Source of the DNA: Roridomyces roridus
Lineage: Eukaryota > Basidiomycota > Agaricomycetes > Agaricales > Mycenaceae
Direction: 5' to 3'
Length of the DNA: 64,000 nucleotides
Assembly: GCA_029378245.1 (NCBI GenBank)
Contig: JARKIF010000029.1
Span: 620,001 to 684,000 of the forward strand
The translations under genes and the position numbers were made by a program. The notes below the pieces were generated by a model. That model did no database searches and was not told where the DNA came from. It worked only from the letters and a program-made list of their open reading frames with translations. Of this stretch, positions 1 through 11,400 are shown piece by piece (position 1 is the first letter of the stretch; every line of letters begins with the position of its first letter).

Positions 1-229
1 GAGAAATGCGACCTCGACAGGAATCCGAACGAGCGGAGTCAGGCAGGTCGTCAATGTCCTGCTGTGTCTGGAACTGACTGGTAGGGCGTATAGGACGTAA
101 GTATCGGTGGGGGCAGCTGGTGGTTATTACTGTGCGCCTCCGCTTGTGAGACACAGATCCTTTGCATTGCGAGATGACCGGCATCCTTCAGACTTGCAAC
201 AACATCCGCATCAATCTGGATATATAGTA

Positions 230-1100
230 CTTGTCGGTGACCCCAAGTATCTTCGAGTCGCCGTGTACGTTGGGCAGCGTCGGCCTGATGAAAAATGTTC
301 AGCAAATTTGCAAGGGAACAAACCGACACCCACCCCAGTGCCCCTTCGAACGACAGCAGAGACATACTGATGCCCAACAATAGAGGCAGATTGCTTCACA
401 TTCAGGATTCTTTTGGTCCATATCAACTGGAACTAAGATTTCCTGGCTGCAAGCACAGCGGAAAGTTGCCACATGAGGAAGCGACTTGTACACTTCTTGT
501 TGAATTTTGAGCCATTTTGCGTGGGTGGTGGGACATTCGGCGAGTTCCAAGCTGTCCGGGAAGAGCCCCCAATATTTGATGAATGCGCGCATTGGGTTCA
601 GGGTAACGGGGATGATGGTGAGTTCGGTGTCTTGATAGGCGTCGCACGGCGGGCTGCTCGAACATTTCCCGCTCCGGTACAGCTCTAAACACTTTGAAAA
701 GCCATTGAAGCGCGAATTCATAGACGAACTCACCCATGCATCGGTAACAGAATCTGGATTCACATGTCGGGCATGTCATGTCGTTCGAGTTCGTGGTGCG
801 CTTGACAAGAAACTGAAAATGTTTGATCAGGCCAGAGATCGAACATCAATGTGACTGTGTTACGGAGCATGCTGGGCAGTCAAACCACTTTTTTGGTACC
901 GTCAGCGGTGATCGCTCTCGCGACGATGGTATAGCCAGATATTCTTCACAAGTGAAGCCTGGATTTTGAACGAAGGAACCCAGTGAGAAGGAAAAGCAAA
1001 GCATGATTTGCGCTGACCTCGGTGTGCCACGCCATAATACCAATGTTCGCAAATGTGGCCGTCCCAAGAGGGACATCGTGACGGGCGCTCCGAGTCCCAT
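230..1100 (-). pseudogene. RBR-type (IBR/RING2) zinc-finger gene pieces, probably degenerate or truncated
   Basis: Read on the minus strand from about 1090, the order is an IBR-like stretch, the linker TCEEYLAIP, and a RING2-like stretch. RING2 runs CPAC, a 51-nt intron at 863-813, then MTCPTCESRFCYRCMG. This is the pattern of RBR E3 ubiquitin ligases, which pass ubiquitin through a RING2 cysteine. Further along, at about 460-300, a second IBR-like segment appears (CACSQE ... ICLYC ... VCLCC ... GHWGGC). In the first IBR two positions expected to be zinc-binding Cys read Trp (CPSW and EHW). The order IBR-RING2-IBR and the lost Cys suggest decay or two fused remnants. No clean start was found, and the downstream part may run off the window edge. 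The family call is fairly safe; the functional state is not. Confidence 0.5.
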
Positions 1101-2807
1101 GGAAATCGGTGATTACACGAGAGGGTCGGGCAAATGAAGTCTCTGAGACCCGGCCGCCTGTATTATCGGAGACTGGCTAACCGGCCGGCCTAGCTGTCCA
1201 GCCACTTGCCTCAAACAAGGCTTTGGAGCAGGAATATTACCCGGCTGTTGTGGCATAGTGGAAAGGTGGTCGATGTGCTGTCTGAGGCCGAATTTCGTCC
1301 CGATCCATGACGTTGGCAGGTTGCTGTGCCTGTCACAGCCGGGGCGGGCATCCGAAACACGTGTTTTCTTATTTTGGCTCATCGCTTGCACTGCACCACC
1401 TTGTTCTCGACGACGACCGCACCAATTGGCGACTTCTTGTACTCATTATACTCGGCAGACCTCGGGCTATCCCCTGAACATCCGCTGTCTTTATCTCTCT
1501 CCTCCATCCTGCTCAGTTCCACAGGTGGCTGGCTCAGCCGTCTTTCCCATTTTTAGACTCGCCTTGGCAAAATATTTCCCATGTCACCGACTCTTGACGG
1601 AATCGGGTGGTTTTGGCAAATAAACCCGATATACATTGGCGCCCCGTCTCGATCGGATTGAGGAAGAAGCCGAAGAAGACATTATTTAAAGACGTGGGAC
1701 AGTTTCATATTTATGAACGACAGCGTGGATGAGGGAAGGAGTTTTCCATCAGTGAACTGTCAGATCATGACAGGCTTCTATGAAGAACACGGTGTAGACA
1801 TGACAATAGGAGACGACAAAGGTGCAGGACAATAGTGCATGTCGGAAGCCAGGACAATTAGTGTAGCATCGTAGATCTATCCCTCATAGTATAAAAGCAG
1901 TAGCTAGTCGTCGTATTCTGTACCCTCTCCTAGACTTTTATTCAGTTCATTTTACGAGCTTTAGTAGCGCACTACCCAATCCGCAGCATCTTACCGCTGT
2001 TGGACGCGTGAAACAAGTCTTGTCGTGACAACAATAGGATTGTTATCCCTTTTGTTGTTAACAACACTATTGTTGTTATTGTCTGGAGTGCTGATCAGAA
2101 TGGCGGAAAATAACGGATGAACAATAAAACCTGGTCCTTTTTGTTCCCGTGGAATCACCATACGATTCCTACTTGTGTGCGAGCGAAGTGAAGTACTCGC
2201 ATGTCACGTGACGAGGCCAAGGATGGGAGGGAAAACACGAACGAATTATGGTGGCTGACAGGGTCTGGAAGAAAGAAAGGCTTCAAACTCGTTCAAGCCT
2301 CGATATTTGTGCCTGAAAATGAGAAATCATCTTGCTCCTTTCCCCGACGAGTGGATCAATATCCCTCTGTCGGTGGTTTCTTTCAAAATATTGCTCCTCG
2401 CGGAAAGGGTGGCCATCGACGATTGGACGTGCCGAGAGATGTGATCTGCATAGAGCACCCATCGAATCCGTCTTAGTTGATCCAGTTGCTGTTCAACGCA
2501 CTGGTGGGGGGTCCGGACGCGCATCAGAGAAGGATTTGTTGTGTAAACCTGTTTTATTGAAGGCAAATTAGACTGTAAACCATTCCAGATCGGAAGGTGA
2601 AGCAGCTGCGTATCTTCCAACCAGCTAGGGAGGAGTATCAAGTGAGTCGGGAGCGGGCATAGGATGTCAGAGTCAGTAGCGGGAACAAAAACATGCATTT
2701 GTTGCGCGAATACATAAAGCATGGGAACAGATGGGTCGGTGGGATATACTGAATCGAAAAAAAGATGGACTTACCAACAAGATCAACGAACGGACGTGAA
2801 AATCCTG
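1101..2807. other. Gene-poor stretch with a TATA-like box and a hairpin
   Basis: No convincing coding region was found here. A TATA-like box (TATAAAAG) lies near 1889 on the plus strand, followed by a pyrimidine-rich tract near 1920-1945, but no recognisable gene follows. At 2025-2085 an AT-rich inverted repeat based on ACAACAATAG/CTATTGTTGT could form a hairpin. Small ORFs in this stretch show no family features. Confidence 0.4.
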
Positions 2808-4344
2808 TTAGATCAGACAATCACCCCCGCGCAATGCTTCAATCTAGGGCCAGGATGAGACAAGACACAAATGATCCAAGAACAGACTCACAACGCTGCC
2901 AGTTGACCATTTGACGGTGGATTGGATGTCCACTTCGAGACCCCGAGCGTGCAAATCACGCAATCTATCCAACGCGGCGTCGATACCAGAGCCCTCTCCC
3001 TGGTAAAAGATCTCTGCATCCTCGCGCGCATCCGTGCCCCAAAGCGTGCCAAAGTCAAGCCGGAACTTTCTCAACTTGTCGCTCTCGTTCATCCAGCTGT
3101 CGAGCATATCCACAACTAGGTCGAGACGGATATGAAACTGACACCCCTCGATTGCGAGGGACTCCAGGGATGGCAGCGGTGGGTTCAGGAGGTCTCCCGG
3201 AGTCAGAAAATGCAAGAGCTCCTCGAGGGCATTTTCTCCTCCGTACGGCTCGCGTAGCGTCAACTCCCGGAGAGACTGCAGCGGAACATGCTCCAACACG
3301 GAATCCAACCTCCCCTTTGCCACCACGAGCCAGAGATGAAGGTTGAGAGTGCGGAGGGTGCATCCGGAACGCTCGATGAGCTCCGAAAGGATGTGTGAAT
3401 CCTCCGTTGCGTCCGAGTCAAGGACCATCGTCAAATCCTCGAGGGCTGGGGCGATGATATAGCCAAGAAGAGACGTGCAGTCATGGGATTTGAAATCAAT
3501 GGTGCGGAGACGGGGAAGGGTGACGGTGGATGGAAGCCAGGCCCATGACTCCCATGTGGTATCGAAGGAGAGATTTTCCAGATGCGGAGTCCAGGATAGA
3601 ACCTCCAAGCAGTTCAGCACGTCTGTGCCGAGCTGGAGCTTGGTGATCTGGGTCCATGGGAGAGAATCCCGCCAACGAGTCAGAGGAAACTCGCCAAATG
3701 TGACCTCCCGCAGACGAGGAGCATCAAGCGGCGACGACGGGGGCGTCAAACCCTTTTCGTCGTCAACACATAGGCTTTCGAGAGACGGAAATGGGCCGTC
3801 TAATGTGACTGAAGTGTGTGCCGGGCGAATCAGAGGCACGGAGACATCGAGGGTTCGCACTCGAGTCGAGTAGCGGTGGAGAAGTGCCGTCACCACCTGA
3901 GCCTCGGGTCTCGAACGATGGGGGATATGCAGGTCCAAAGTGAGGTGACCAGCTCGGAGAAGCCACGAAGGGAGCAGAGACACTAGGGATGAATGTGTTA
4001 CTCTCCCAAATGGAACATCGTGGTGAATGCTTACCGGAATGAGATCTGAAGCAAGTCCAGAGTCGACACGTGGATATGGCCACCTCCCGCCACAGTTTGC
4101 ATGTCCATGTAAGGCGCATGGGACTATGAGTGTTGGAGTCGTCGACATAGTGGGCGAAGATCTCCGACGTGATTTCGTTCGGCAGGGATAGGACGGGGTA
4201 GACAATGCCCGCGAGTTCGGCCGCTACGGTGATACGCTCGGCGCGGAGGACGCAAAGCTGAGAATCGAGAGCATCGATGTGCGCCTCAATCTGTGAGAGA
4301 CGCGCGCGGAGGGCGGTACCCAACATCGGCGTGCGCAAGGTCAA
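2808..4344 (-). CDS. F-box-like protein with a leucine-rich C-terminal region
   Basis: Three exons: 4344-4035, 3982-2892 and 2843-2808, with introns at 4034-3983 (52 nt) and 2891-2844 (48 nt). A coiled coil (about residues 10-40, LSQIEAHIDALDSQLCVLRAE) is followed by an F-box-like segment around VLSLPNEITSEIF and then the W-x-WREVAIST-x-LW signature common in agaricomycete F-box proteins. The remaining ~350 residues are rich in Leu with the irregular spacing of divergent LRRs. F-box proteins usually select substrates for SCF ubiquitin ligases; the substrate is unknown. The intron phases and final short exon match the paralogue at 9620-11098, which supports this model. The start could also be the Met at 4326. 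Confidence 0.8.
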
Positions 4345-5476
4345 GCCAACGTCAAGCGCCGAGCGACGAGATGAGGGTGTGAGTCAGAAATAAATTAGGT
4401 AATTATGCCACATGATTCCTCGGGATCTGTTCCGATCTCAGATGCCGACCACGGCATCTGCCCTTTCAACCGGCACAAGTATCTAGTGATATCGAGGAAT
4501 ATGATCATACGTGAGCTCCTTCACGCTACTCTGGGCCTCCTTGTGGCCTCCTCGTACCCCGGTGGTGCCTCGTCCGAGAGCCCCAACACCCACGGCGACA
4601 TCATCTGCGCCTCAGTTGTAGCGATTCCGCAGTTGATATCACAGAATCCTATCAAATTTGATGGCGGCGGTGCACGGCAACCTTTGATCGCAATAACAAG
4701 TGCCGAAATCTGCCGCTCAGCGAAAACATTTCAAGTCAAAGGAGCTGCGTTCCAGACAAATACCATTGGGCGAGTATTCCATTACATTCTCTACGCTACA
4801 AAATCCGGTTGGCAGGTACATACAAGCAGAGAGGCAGATGAAATGGTAGGGACGGATGTGCTTCGGGACTCTAGGCCGGACGGCGGACGGCGAGGAGCAG
4901 CCTCGACGCACCCAGACCACTACATAGCCAACAACGCCCCGCTGCAGCCGTATCCGTGCGCCTCACTTCATGAGGGCCCGAGGCTCATGTGGCGAGGAAG
5001 ACACGGACACTAAGACGTGTTCGCCTCGACGACGGGCGACGGCGTGTGCAGCGGGGAAGTGGTAGCCGAAGGGGAGGCAAATGGGGTGTCTCAGCGCCAG
5101 CGACCAGCGCCGCCTGAGAAAGAAGAGGCGAAGGGAGCACTCACCGTCACACCTCTACCCAGCGGTCCCAGCCCCAGCTCATTTGCCCGTCCAACGCGTA
5201 AGAGTGGCATTGTTCGCATGGAGGCATTATTACGGGCAGGTGATTAATGGGCGAGCATCGAGAAGGGCATGAATGCCGCACCTAGCGTCATCAATTGCAC
5301 ACATTGCGAGGTCGAGGGCCGAGGGTCCATGCGAAGCTCATGGCGGGCGAGTACCGACGCTTTTGAGACCGGTGACACTGAGAAGGCAGAAAGACGGCTG
5401 ACGTCGATGATAGACGGCGGGGTGTAGCGAGCGTGGTGTCGGGGTGTGAGGGGAGGAAAGGAATGACGTTGTTGTC
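4345..5476. other. Intergenic stretch with one doubtful 202-codon ORF
   Basis: An ORF at 4405-5013 (plus) contains an internal Met followed by a hydrophobic, signal-like stretch (near residue 33, MIIRELLHATLGLLVASS). No family is recognisable and nothing in the flanks supports transcription. It may be chance or a remnant of a secreted protein. The 5014-5476 part shows no convincing gene. Confidence 0.25.
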
Positions 5477-7187
5477 TCATGTTTCGCTTGACGGCTCTTG
5501 TCGGCACCCCTGACTGAGATCAAGAGCTGCCGCGTGCGCCGGGATCAATTTCTCCAGATCACATTTGATATCAACTGCGGAAATGCAAAAGTGCTGCGCC
5601 TCCAACTCTCTGATCCGCGCTTCCTGAATCGCATTTTGCTCCCGGAGGCGTGGTACTGTATCCGTCTCCGTCTGCGATTCGGCCCCACTCCTGGTCATCA
5701 GTGAGCCGGGCGAATTAGCCCACAGATGTTGTTCGCTCTGAATATGCGCGATCCGTTCTTGCGCGGCGCGGAGTTCGTTCTCGAGGTACTCGCGTCGGAG
5801 CTTGGTCTCTTCGTAACGCGGGGTGAGCTCTTCGTGTTGACCGACTGGAGTGATTGAATCGCTGATGAAACTCGTGCCATACCCGCGGCGTCGTGCTCGG
5901 CGAGCCATCAGGAATAGGAGGAGCGCGCCGACGCACAGAAGTGAAGTTACCCCGAGGACTATACCAGCAATAGCTCCTGCGGGTAATCTGTATTCGCTGG
6001 AACCTCCGAGTGGTAGCATCCGAGTGGGCCCAGGCCGCGGAGACGTAGGGAAATTCAGTGGTACTATGCTGGTGGAGGGGGCAGGCTGCGTTGATGCGGA
6101 GATCGAAGTTGAACCAGAACTTGGCGGCGCACTCGAGCTCGCAGCACTGATGGGTGCACTGACTCTCGTGGGACCGACGGGCGAGGAAAAATTGAAGGCC
6201 TCCGCCAAGTCGAACGAGGTTGGCTGTGTTGGGATTTCGGGATTTTGGCACGGTTCTGACTCACCACCTCCGGAACCTTCTAGTACTTTCTTCGTTGCTT
6301 ACTGATAATCTTCTTTGGACTTTTGTAGAATATTCTAGATACATTCCCATGTAGTATATAAGCCCCAGCAATCTACGGCGTAGGGCATCTGTTTGCCCTA
6401 ACGCATACATCCTTCATCCGATTGCGATTGCAAACATCTTACCTCACTTTCCGCTCCCGCGTCGATTCCCAACAGGCTGCATTATGAAAATTTCAGTAAG
6501 ATGTAACGGGATTTGCATCCACGAACCGACGGAGTGGCTGAAATCATGCTGAATACCCAGGGTGGAAATGCCAGAGTGCCCACTAAGGTCGTCAGAAATC
6601 TCCTACGTGTGGCATGCGACGATTGACTCACAAGGCAAATGAATTGGAAGTGTCCTGTATTGCATCGACTCCACAATTTCATAGCGACTCGACGTTGACA
6701 CGCACTTGTTGGGAGCTATCTCATCCTCGCACGGAAACCCAGAAGAAAATGGTGACCAACTAGAAGATTGTTCAATTTCACAAATCAAGTAGATGAAATA
6801 CGAGATACGCTGACCTTATACTGCCTTCGTTCGTACAAAGACTACACGCCGCCATGAGGAAATAGACGGCGCTGCTGCAAATGCAGTCGTTTGTTGAGCA
6901 AGCGATGCCCATATCGCACACGTCGGTGCCGGAGGAATTTTTCAGCTAGCGGAGGAACATTTAGGCGGGCCAATGTCCGACGAGACGAGCCACGTACCAG
7001 CGGACAGTGCTCGATATCTGGATCTACCGCGGCCATTTCCTGCAGGACTAAAGCCGTCAGGGTGCTCGATTCAATTGGTGAGATGGTGGGCACCCACCGA
7101 TACGAGCAAGGTGCGCAGTGCACTACCAGAGTACACGAGGGAGGAAGAGAAGAGAGAGACCAAGAGTGGGAAGGTTTTTGCCGGCAT
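5477..7187 (-). CDS. Single-pass membrane protein: signal peptide, Cys-rich ectodomain, Ser/Thr stalk, coiled-coil tail
   Basis: The start at 7187 gives a signal peptide (MPAKTFPLLVSLFSSS...). Removing a 64-nt intron joins it to a Cys-rich domain (CDMGIACSTNDCICSS, MAACSLC, then SWSPFSSGFPC) spread over short exons between about 7065 and 6480. The last exon begins near 6276 and holds a Ser/Thr/Pro-rich stalk, a membrane segment (AIAGIVLGVTSLLCVGALLL), a basic stop-transfer motif (RRARRR) and a tail with a predicted coiled coil (YLENELRAAQERIAHIQSEQ). The layout matches a common agaricomycete family of unknown function and resembles Mid2/Wsc-type wall sensors only in architecture. Splice borders in 6270-6620 are uncertain. 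Confidence 0.7.
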
Positions 7188-8575
7188 CGTCCGGGCTACC
7201 ATTGACACGCACCTCGCGGGGGTGTCCAAGACTTTATGATGCGGCACAAATACGCCATCGAATCCCAGCGTCATCCCGCAGCTCGACATTGCGACCAGAT
7301 AAAAGCGTCAAAAAGACGTTGACTTGGGAGTAAGAAACAGACCGAAAGTTCCAGGACTCGACCGCATTTGGGCCCAATCGTCGCGGTGCGGGAGGTCATC
7401 ACTGTCGGCAGACAACGCGGAACTATTGATGTGCGGATCGAGTTGATGGAGTGTGGGGAGGCGTCATGGTAGGTCAGAGAATCCCGCGAGGATTTAATGT
7501 GTCGAGCGAAACATTGTAATCACGATGCAGTCTGAAATTTATCCAAGATTCAGCGACGGAACGACACTGGTTTATCAGCATCGACTCCGGCATGGGCCGT
7601 ATCTGGAGAAGAACGAGAAATTGGAAATGGAGATTTCATCAACAACCAGACAAACACCTGCCTTTAAGGGCCATTGCTTGCGCATGGCAATCCGAGTCTG
7701 AGTGGTTCAGCTGGGACTCGGGAAGGTAGTCTTAGGTTGCTGACAACCATTAGAGATGAGGGGAAGTTGGGTCCCTTCCTTCGAGGATGGCGGGATATAG
7801 GGGAAGAAGTTCAATCAGAATCAAGGGAGCACTGAAAAATTATCCTAGCATGGCCAGAGATAATGGGGGACAGAACACGGGGGATGCACTGAGCAAGGCT
7901 GCACATATGTACTTGGCAGAATCCTGCAAAGATCCAGATGGCGGCAAGTGTCATGAAAATGTGATGAAGCAAACCAGAGTATTGTACATGAGATCGATGT
8001 GAGAAGGACAATTTTGTTGTTCAATAGCGTAGATTTGAAATGGGCGTCGAGCACTGGGTGGTGGTGGGAAGCAAGAGGTGGGTTGAGCTGACCTGTCGTC
8101 GGCAGTCAAACACATGTCCGGTCGGACCGATGCCTTTCTGCTTCCGTCGACTTTGGGCGGCGGAGATGGTAACAGGCAGACCCAGTGCAGACCGGCGGAA
8201 TTGGGCGGAACTGAGCAGATACATGTCCAATGTGTCAGTGCAAAGGACAAAGAGGCAGCCAAAACGAGCGAGAATCCACCCAAAATTACCGTGTAAGGAA
8301 GTGATTCCACCACCGGCACTGACGTCACCGCAAAAAGTGCGACCCCACTTCCGCAGGAAAACGGCCGATAAGACCGAGCTTAAAAATAAATTTTTAAGAC
8401 TCGGAATGTGCTGTGGGGAATGAGTGCTTGGAGAAATTCTGCGGGAACCAGACGGTACCTCAACTACACGCCTCTACGCAAGGCTAGTGCTTGCATCTAC
8501 CTCGATCATATACCGTTGCTCTTGGGTAGAGTTTCAGAATGAATTCCAATAGGGCGAACACATGTACGAGGTATC
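7188..8575. other. Intergenic stretch; possible short membrane ORF at 8328-7951 (minus)
   Basis: The minus-strand ORF 8328-7951 (125 codons) starts with a hydrophobic helix (YTVILGGFSLVLAASLSFAL) that could be a membrane segment, but the rest looks like non-coding sequence. No exon continuing it was found. The remainder of the interval holds nothing recognisable. Confidence 0.25.
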
Positions 8576-9470
8576 TCACGGGAGATGCGTTTGTCGATGA
8601 AGTCCTCCGCGCGTGACCAAAAATCTTCGCCACACATCACCCATCTGCCAGTCCTTGATCTCCTCAGAGCATACCATTTGAACGAACCGAGGGTCCTCGT
8701 CCAGGTCCAAGTGGAGGACTTGGGCAGAAGTCTTGGTCGCCTTGTATATCACCACGCGCAGGTAGCTCCAGTCCCGCAGAAGTGTGCTGCACACATAGCT
8801 CAGAGCGTCGTTGGAGAATGCGAAATAGGTGACGCTGGCAAGGAGGAGGAGTTGATTCCCAACATTTTGAATTGCGAGTCGCGTCATAGGCAGGGGACTC
8901 TGGAGCAGCTCCAGATGCGTGAGGTAGGTGAAAGAGGGCCGGAATTCGAGTGGCATGGGAGGAGGAAACAAATTGTCCGGGGTGCAGTGCAGACGCTGCA
9001 GAGGGAGGGTGCTAATCATCGGCGCAAGGGAGGGGTGGTTCGGATTATGTACAATCCACAGATTCTGCACGCGAATCAAGGCGGACAAGATGCGTTGTGC
9101 CACCGCGTCGGCAACGGAGTGGAGGCAGAGATTCTGTAGGGAGTCTTTGAGGAGCGAGGGTGGGATGCTCATCACACGACGGAATAGACCATCGTCTTCA
9201 AATGGATAACCCTTCTTGTCGTCCAAGGCCCGACGGGTGCGCTTTTTGCGCAGGAGAATCAGGGTGGGGAGTTGCAGCCGTCGTACCCTGGTGAATATCA
9301 GAAGAACAGAGTGAGTGCAGATGTGCCCCGACGTACCAGGTCCTGACGCGCCAAGCCACCCGCATTAGTCTCGGTATGCACCAAGGGTCAGCGCGCGCCG
9401 CGAGCTCAAAGATCTCTCGCTCCAGTTCGCGAGGAAAGGTGGATTTGAATGAGGAAGTGGTGACGGTCAT
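8576..9470 (-). CDS. F-box-like protein, LEREIFE/AWRV family, copy 1
   Basis: Exon 1 (9470-9337) encodes the family head, FPRELEREIFELAA...IPRLMRVAWRVRTW. The intron at 9336-9288 (49 nt) splits the last Trp codon (TG/G). Exon 2 (9287-8576) carries KKGYPFEDD, LTHLELL, DPRFVQMVC and DWQMG, all found at matching positions in the copies at 33235 and 40521. The N-terminal helix pair resembles an F-box, so a role as an SCF adaptor is possible but inferred. The gene appears intact. It lies head to head with the decayed gene starting at 9620, 149 bp apart. Confidence 0.75.
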
Positions 9471-9619
9471 TCAGTGTCGAAGATCGTGGTGGCAAGAACA
9501 AAGAGCTAAAGAAAAAGATGTGGCGCACGTGGTCGGAGACAAGAGGCGGGGCGTGTGAAATTGATCTGTCCGTCTCCTGATCCCGACTCCCATCTTGCTC
9601 GCCCCATTCCTCCGCGCTC

Positions 9620-11098
9620 ATGGCGCAGACTAAGGCGGCCGAGCTCCGCGCGCATCTCTCACGCATCGCCCAAGAGCTCAATGCGCTCCAGTCCCAGATG
9701 ATGTCCCTGCACGCCGAACGAGCCACAGTGGCGAGCCAGCTTGGAGCCATCGTCTATCCAATCCTCTCGCTCCCAAATGAACTCGTGTCCGAAATCTTCA
9801 GTCTCTATGTCAAAGACCATCCAAAACGCAGTCCAATGTGCTTGACCTGGGTCTGCAAGTTATGGCGGGATATTGCGATCTCCACGTGCTCACTCTGGAC
9901 TTCTTTCCGGTCTCATTCTGGTGTGTTGTTTCATCTCATCGCATTCCCACCTTACTAAAAACGGTCTATCTGATCCAACTGATTCCGATTTGGCTTCCCC
10001 GTTCTGGCGACCTCGGTGTGGATCTCTTCCTCACACGTCCTTCCGCATCGCACGCGGTGATGGCACTGCTTCGTCCTTATTCTCCGACGTTGCGCTCGAT
10101 TTACCTGGGCTCCAACCTGTCATCCGTCCCCATCGACTTATCGGGTCCATTCCATCGCCTCGAAACGTTATATCTCCCCAGTGGCACCATGACTTCTCCG
10201 ACTTTGTTGGACGCACCACAACTCCGGGAGGTGATCGTTGATCGCCGGATACTTGACGTCTCGCAAAAGGCACTCCCGTGGATTCAGATAACCAAACTGG
10301 TTCGACGTGAATAGCTGCATCGAAGTTTTGAAGTGGACGCCCAATTTGGAGGATCTCTCCCTCAGCCTACACTCCTCGGTACCTTCATCGCAGCCTACCA
10401 CCCTCTACTTTCCCCATCTGCACACGATCTCCCTGAACTCGAAGGACAGTTCTCGGCTACTCGAATATCTCATCGTGCCCGCGTTGCAGCATCTCGTTAT
10501 AGAGCTTGACCCGGCCATCAATCAGACGGAGGTGCTGACACAGCTCGTCGGACGCTCCGGATGCGTCATACACACACTCGATAGGGATGCTTGGTGGGCA
10601 GACGCATCTCTGTTGGATGATTTTCTGGAGGAGGTTCCGCTGCCACGCTGCGTGAGCTCACCCTTCGTGATCCCGATGGGAACGAATGTGCGCTCGAAGC
10701 CTTCTTCAGGTCGTTGAAGCCCCGAGGCAACGGCGCATGCCGTTTGTATTCCTTGGAGTCCCTCACCATCGACGGATTCGAATTTCATGCGTCCCTCTTT
10801 CCGCTCGTAGATATGCTCACCAGCGGGATGAAACACACACACAAGTTCAAGAAGTTCACCATGTTGTTCGGTCAACCTGCAGTCCAGGCGCGTCCCAATG
10901 CAGATATCTTCTACGACGGATTCGCGGCGAAGATAGAGTCTGCAGTAGAAAAGCTGCGTTCTATGCGCGCTGAGGGCCTCGAGCTGGATATTCAAACAAC
11001 CGCCAAATGGAATAGTGAGAGCATTGTGAGCCTTTCTCTGTTTCTTGGATACTCCTGTGACTAACAGTTACCAGTTTGAAACCCTGCGCACTCTGTAG
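9620..11098 (+). pseudogene. Decayed paralogue of the F-box/LRR gene at 4344-2808
   Basis: The order is the same as in the minus-strand paralogue: coiled coil, F-box-like segment (PILSLPNELVSEIF), WRDIAISTCSLW, then a Leu-rich region. Three lesions are visible. The first intron should be 9921-9970 (50 nt, GT donor), but the acceptor reads TC rather than AG at 9969-9970, and no AG exists in the whole intron. A frameshift lies at about 10299-10303 (after ITKL) and another at about 10641-10646 (after EEVPLP). The last intron (11024-11074) and the terminal exon ending FETLRTL at 11098 are still recognisable. Unless the sequence has errors, no full-length product can be made. Confidence 0.8.
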
Positions 11099-11400
11099 TA
11101 ATTTGGTCTCCAATTTTGCGCGGAGCTCCAATGTCCAGACTCCATATGTATCCGACGCGGCGACGCAACGGCGACGCCCCGTCGATGTTAAGATTGTGTT
11201 AAGATCTTGTACGAGATACGAAATCTATGGCCGCCTCGGCCAAGCAGCCGAATCGCTCTCGGCTTCAACTCGCCTGGAATCTCATGATGTTCTTCAGGAA
11301 GAGGTGCCGGAGTCCGGACCGGTGACACCGTGGCACGAATCATGCATCAATCACTGCCCGACACCGCCACTTCGACTGACAGCTTTCCTCGACACGTACC

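Noticed and set aside
1889..1960. Plus-strand promoter driving an unseen gene
   Set aside because: The TATA-like box is good, but no coding sequence or RNA signature follows within 800 bp.
4405..5013. 202-codon plus-strand ORF as a real gene
   Set aside because: No domain, no clear promoter and no related copy. The internal signal-like stretch is weak evidence, so it is only mentioned inside the intergenic entry.
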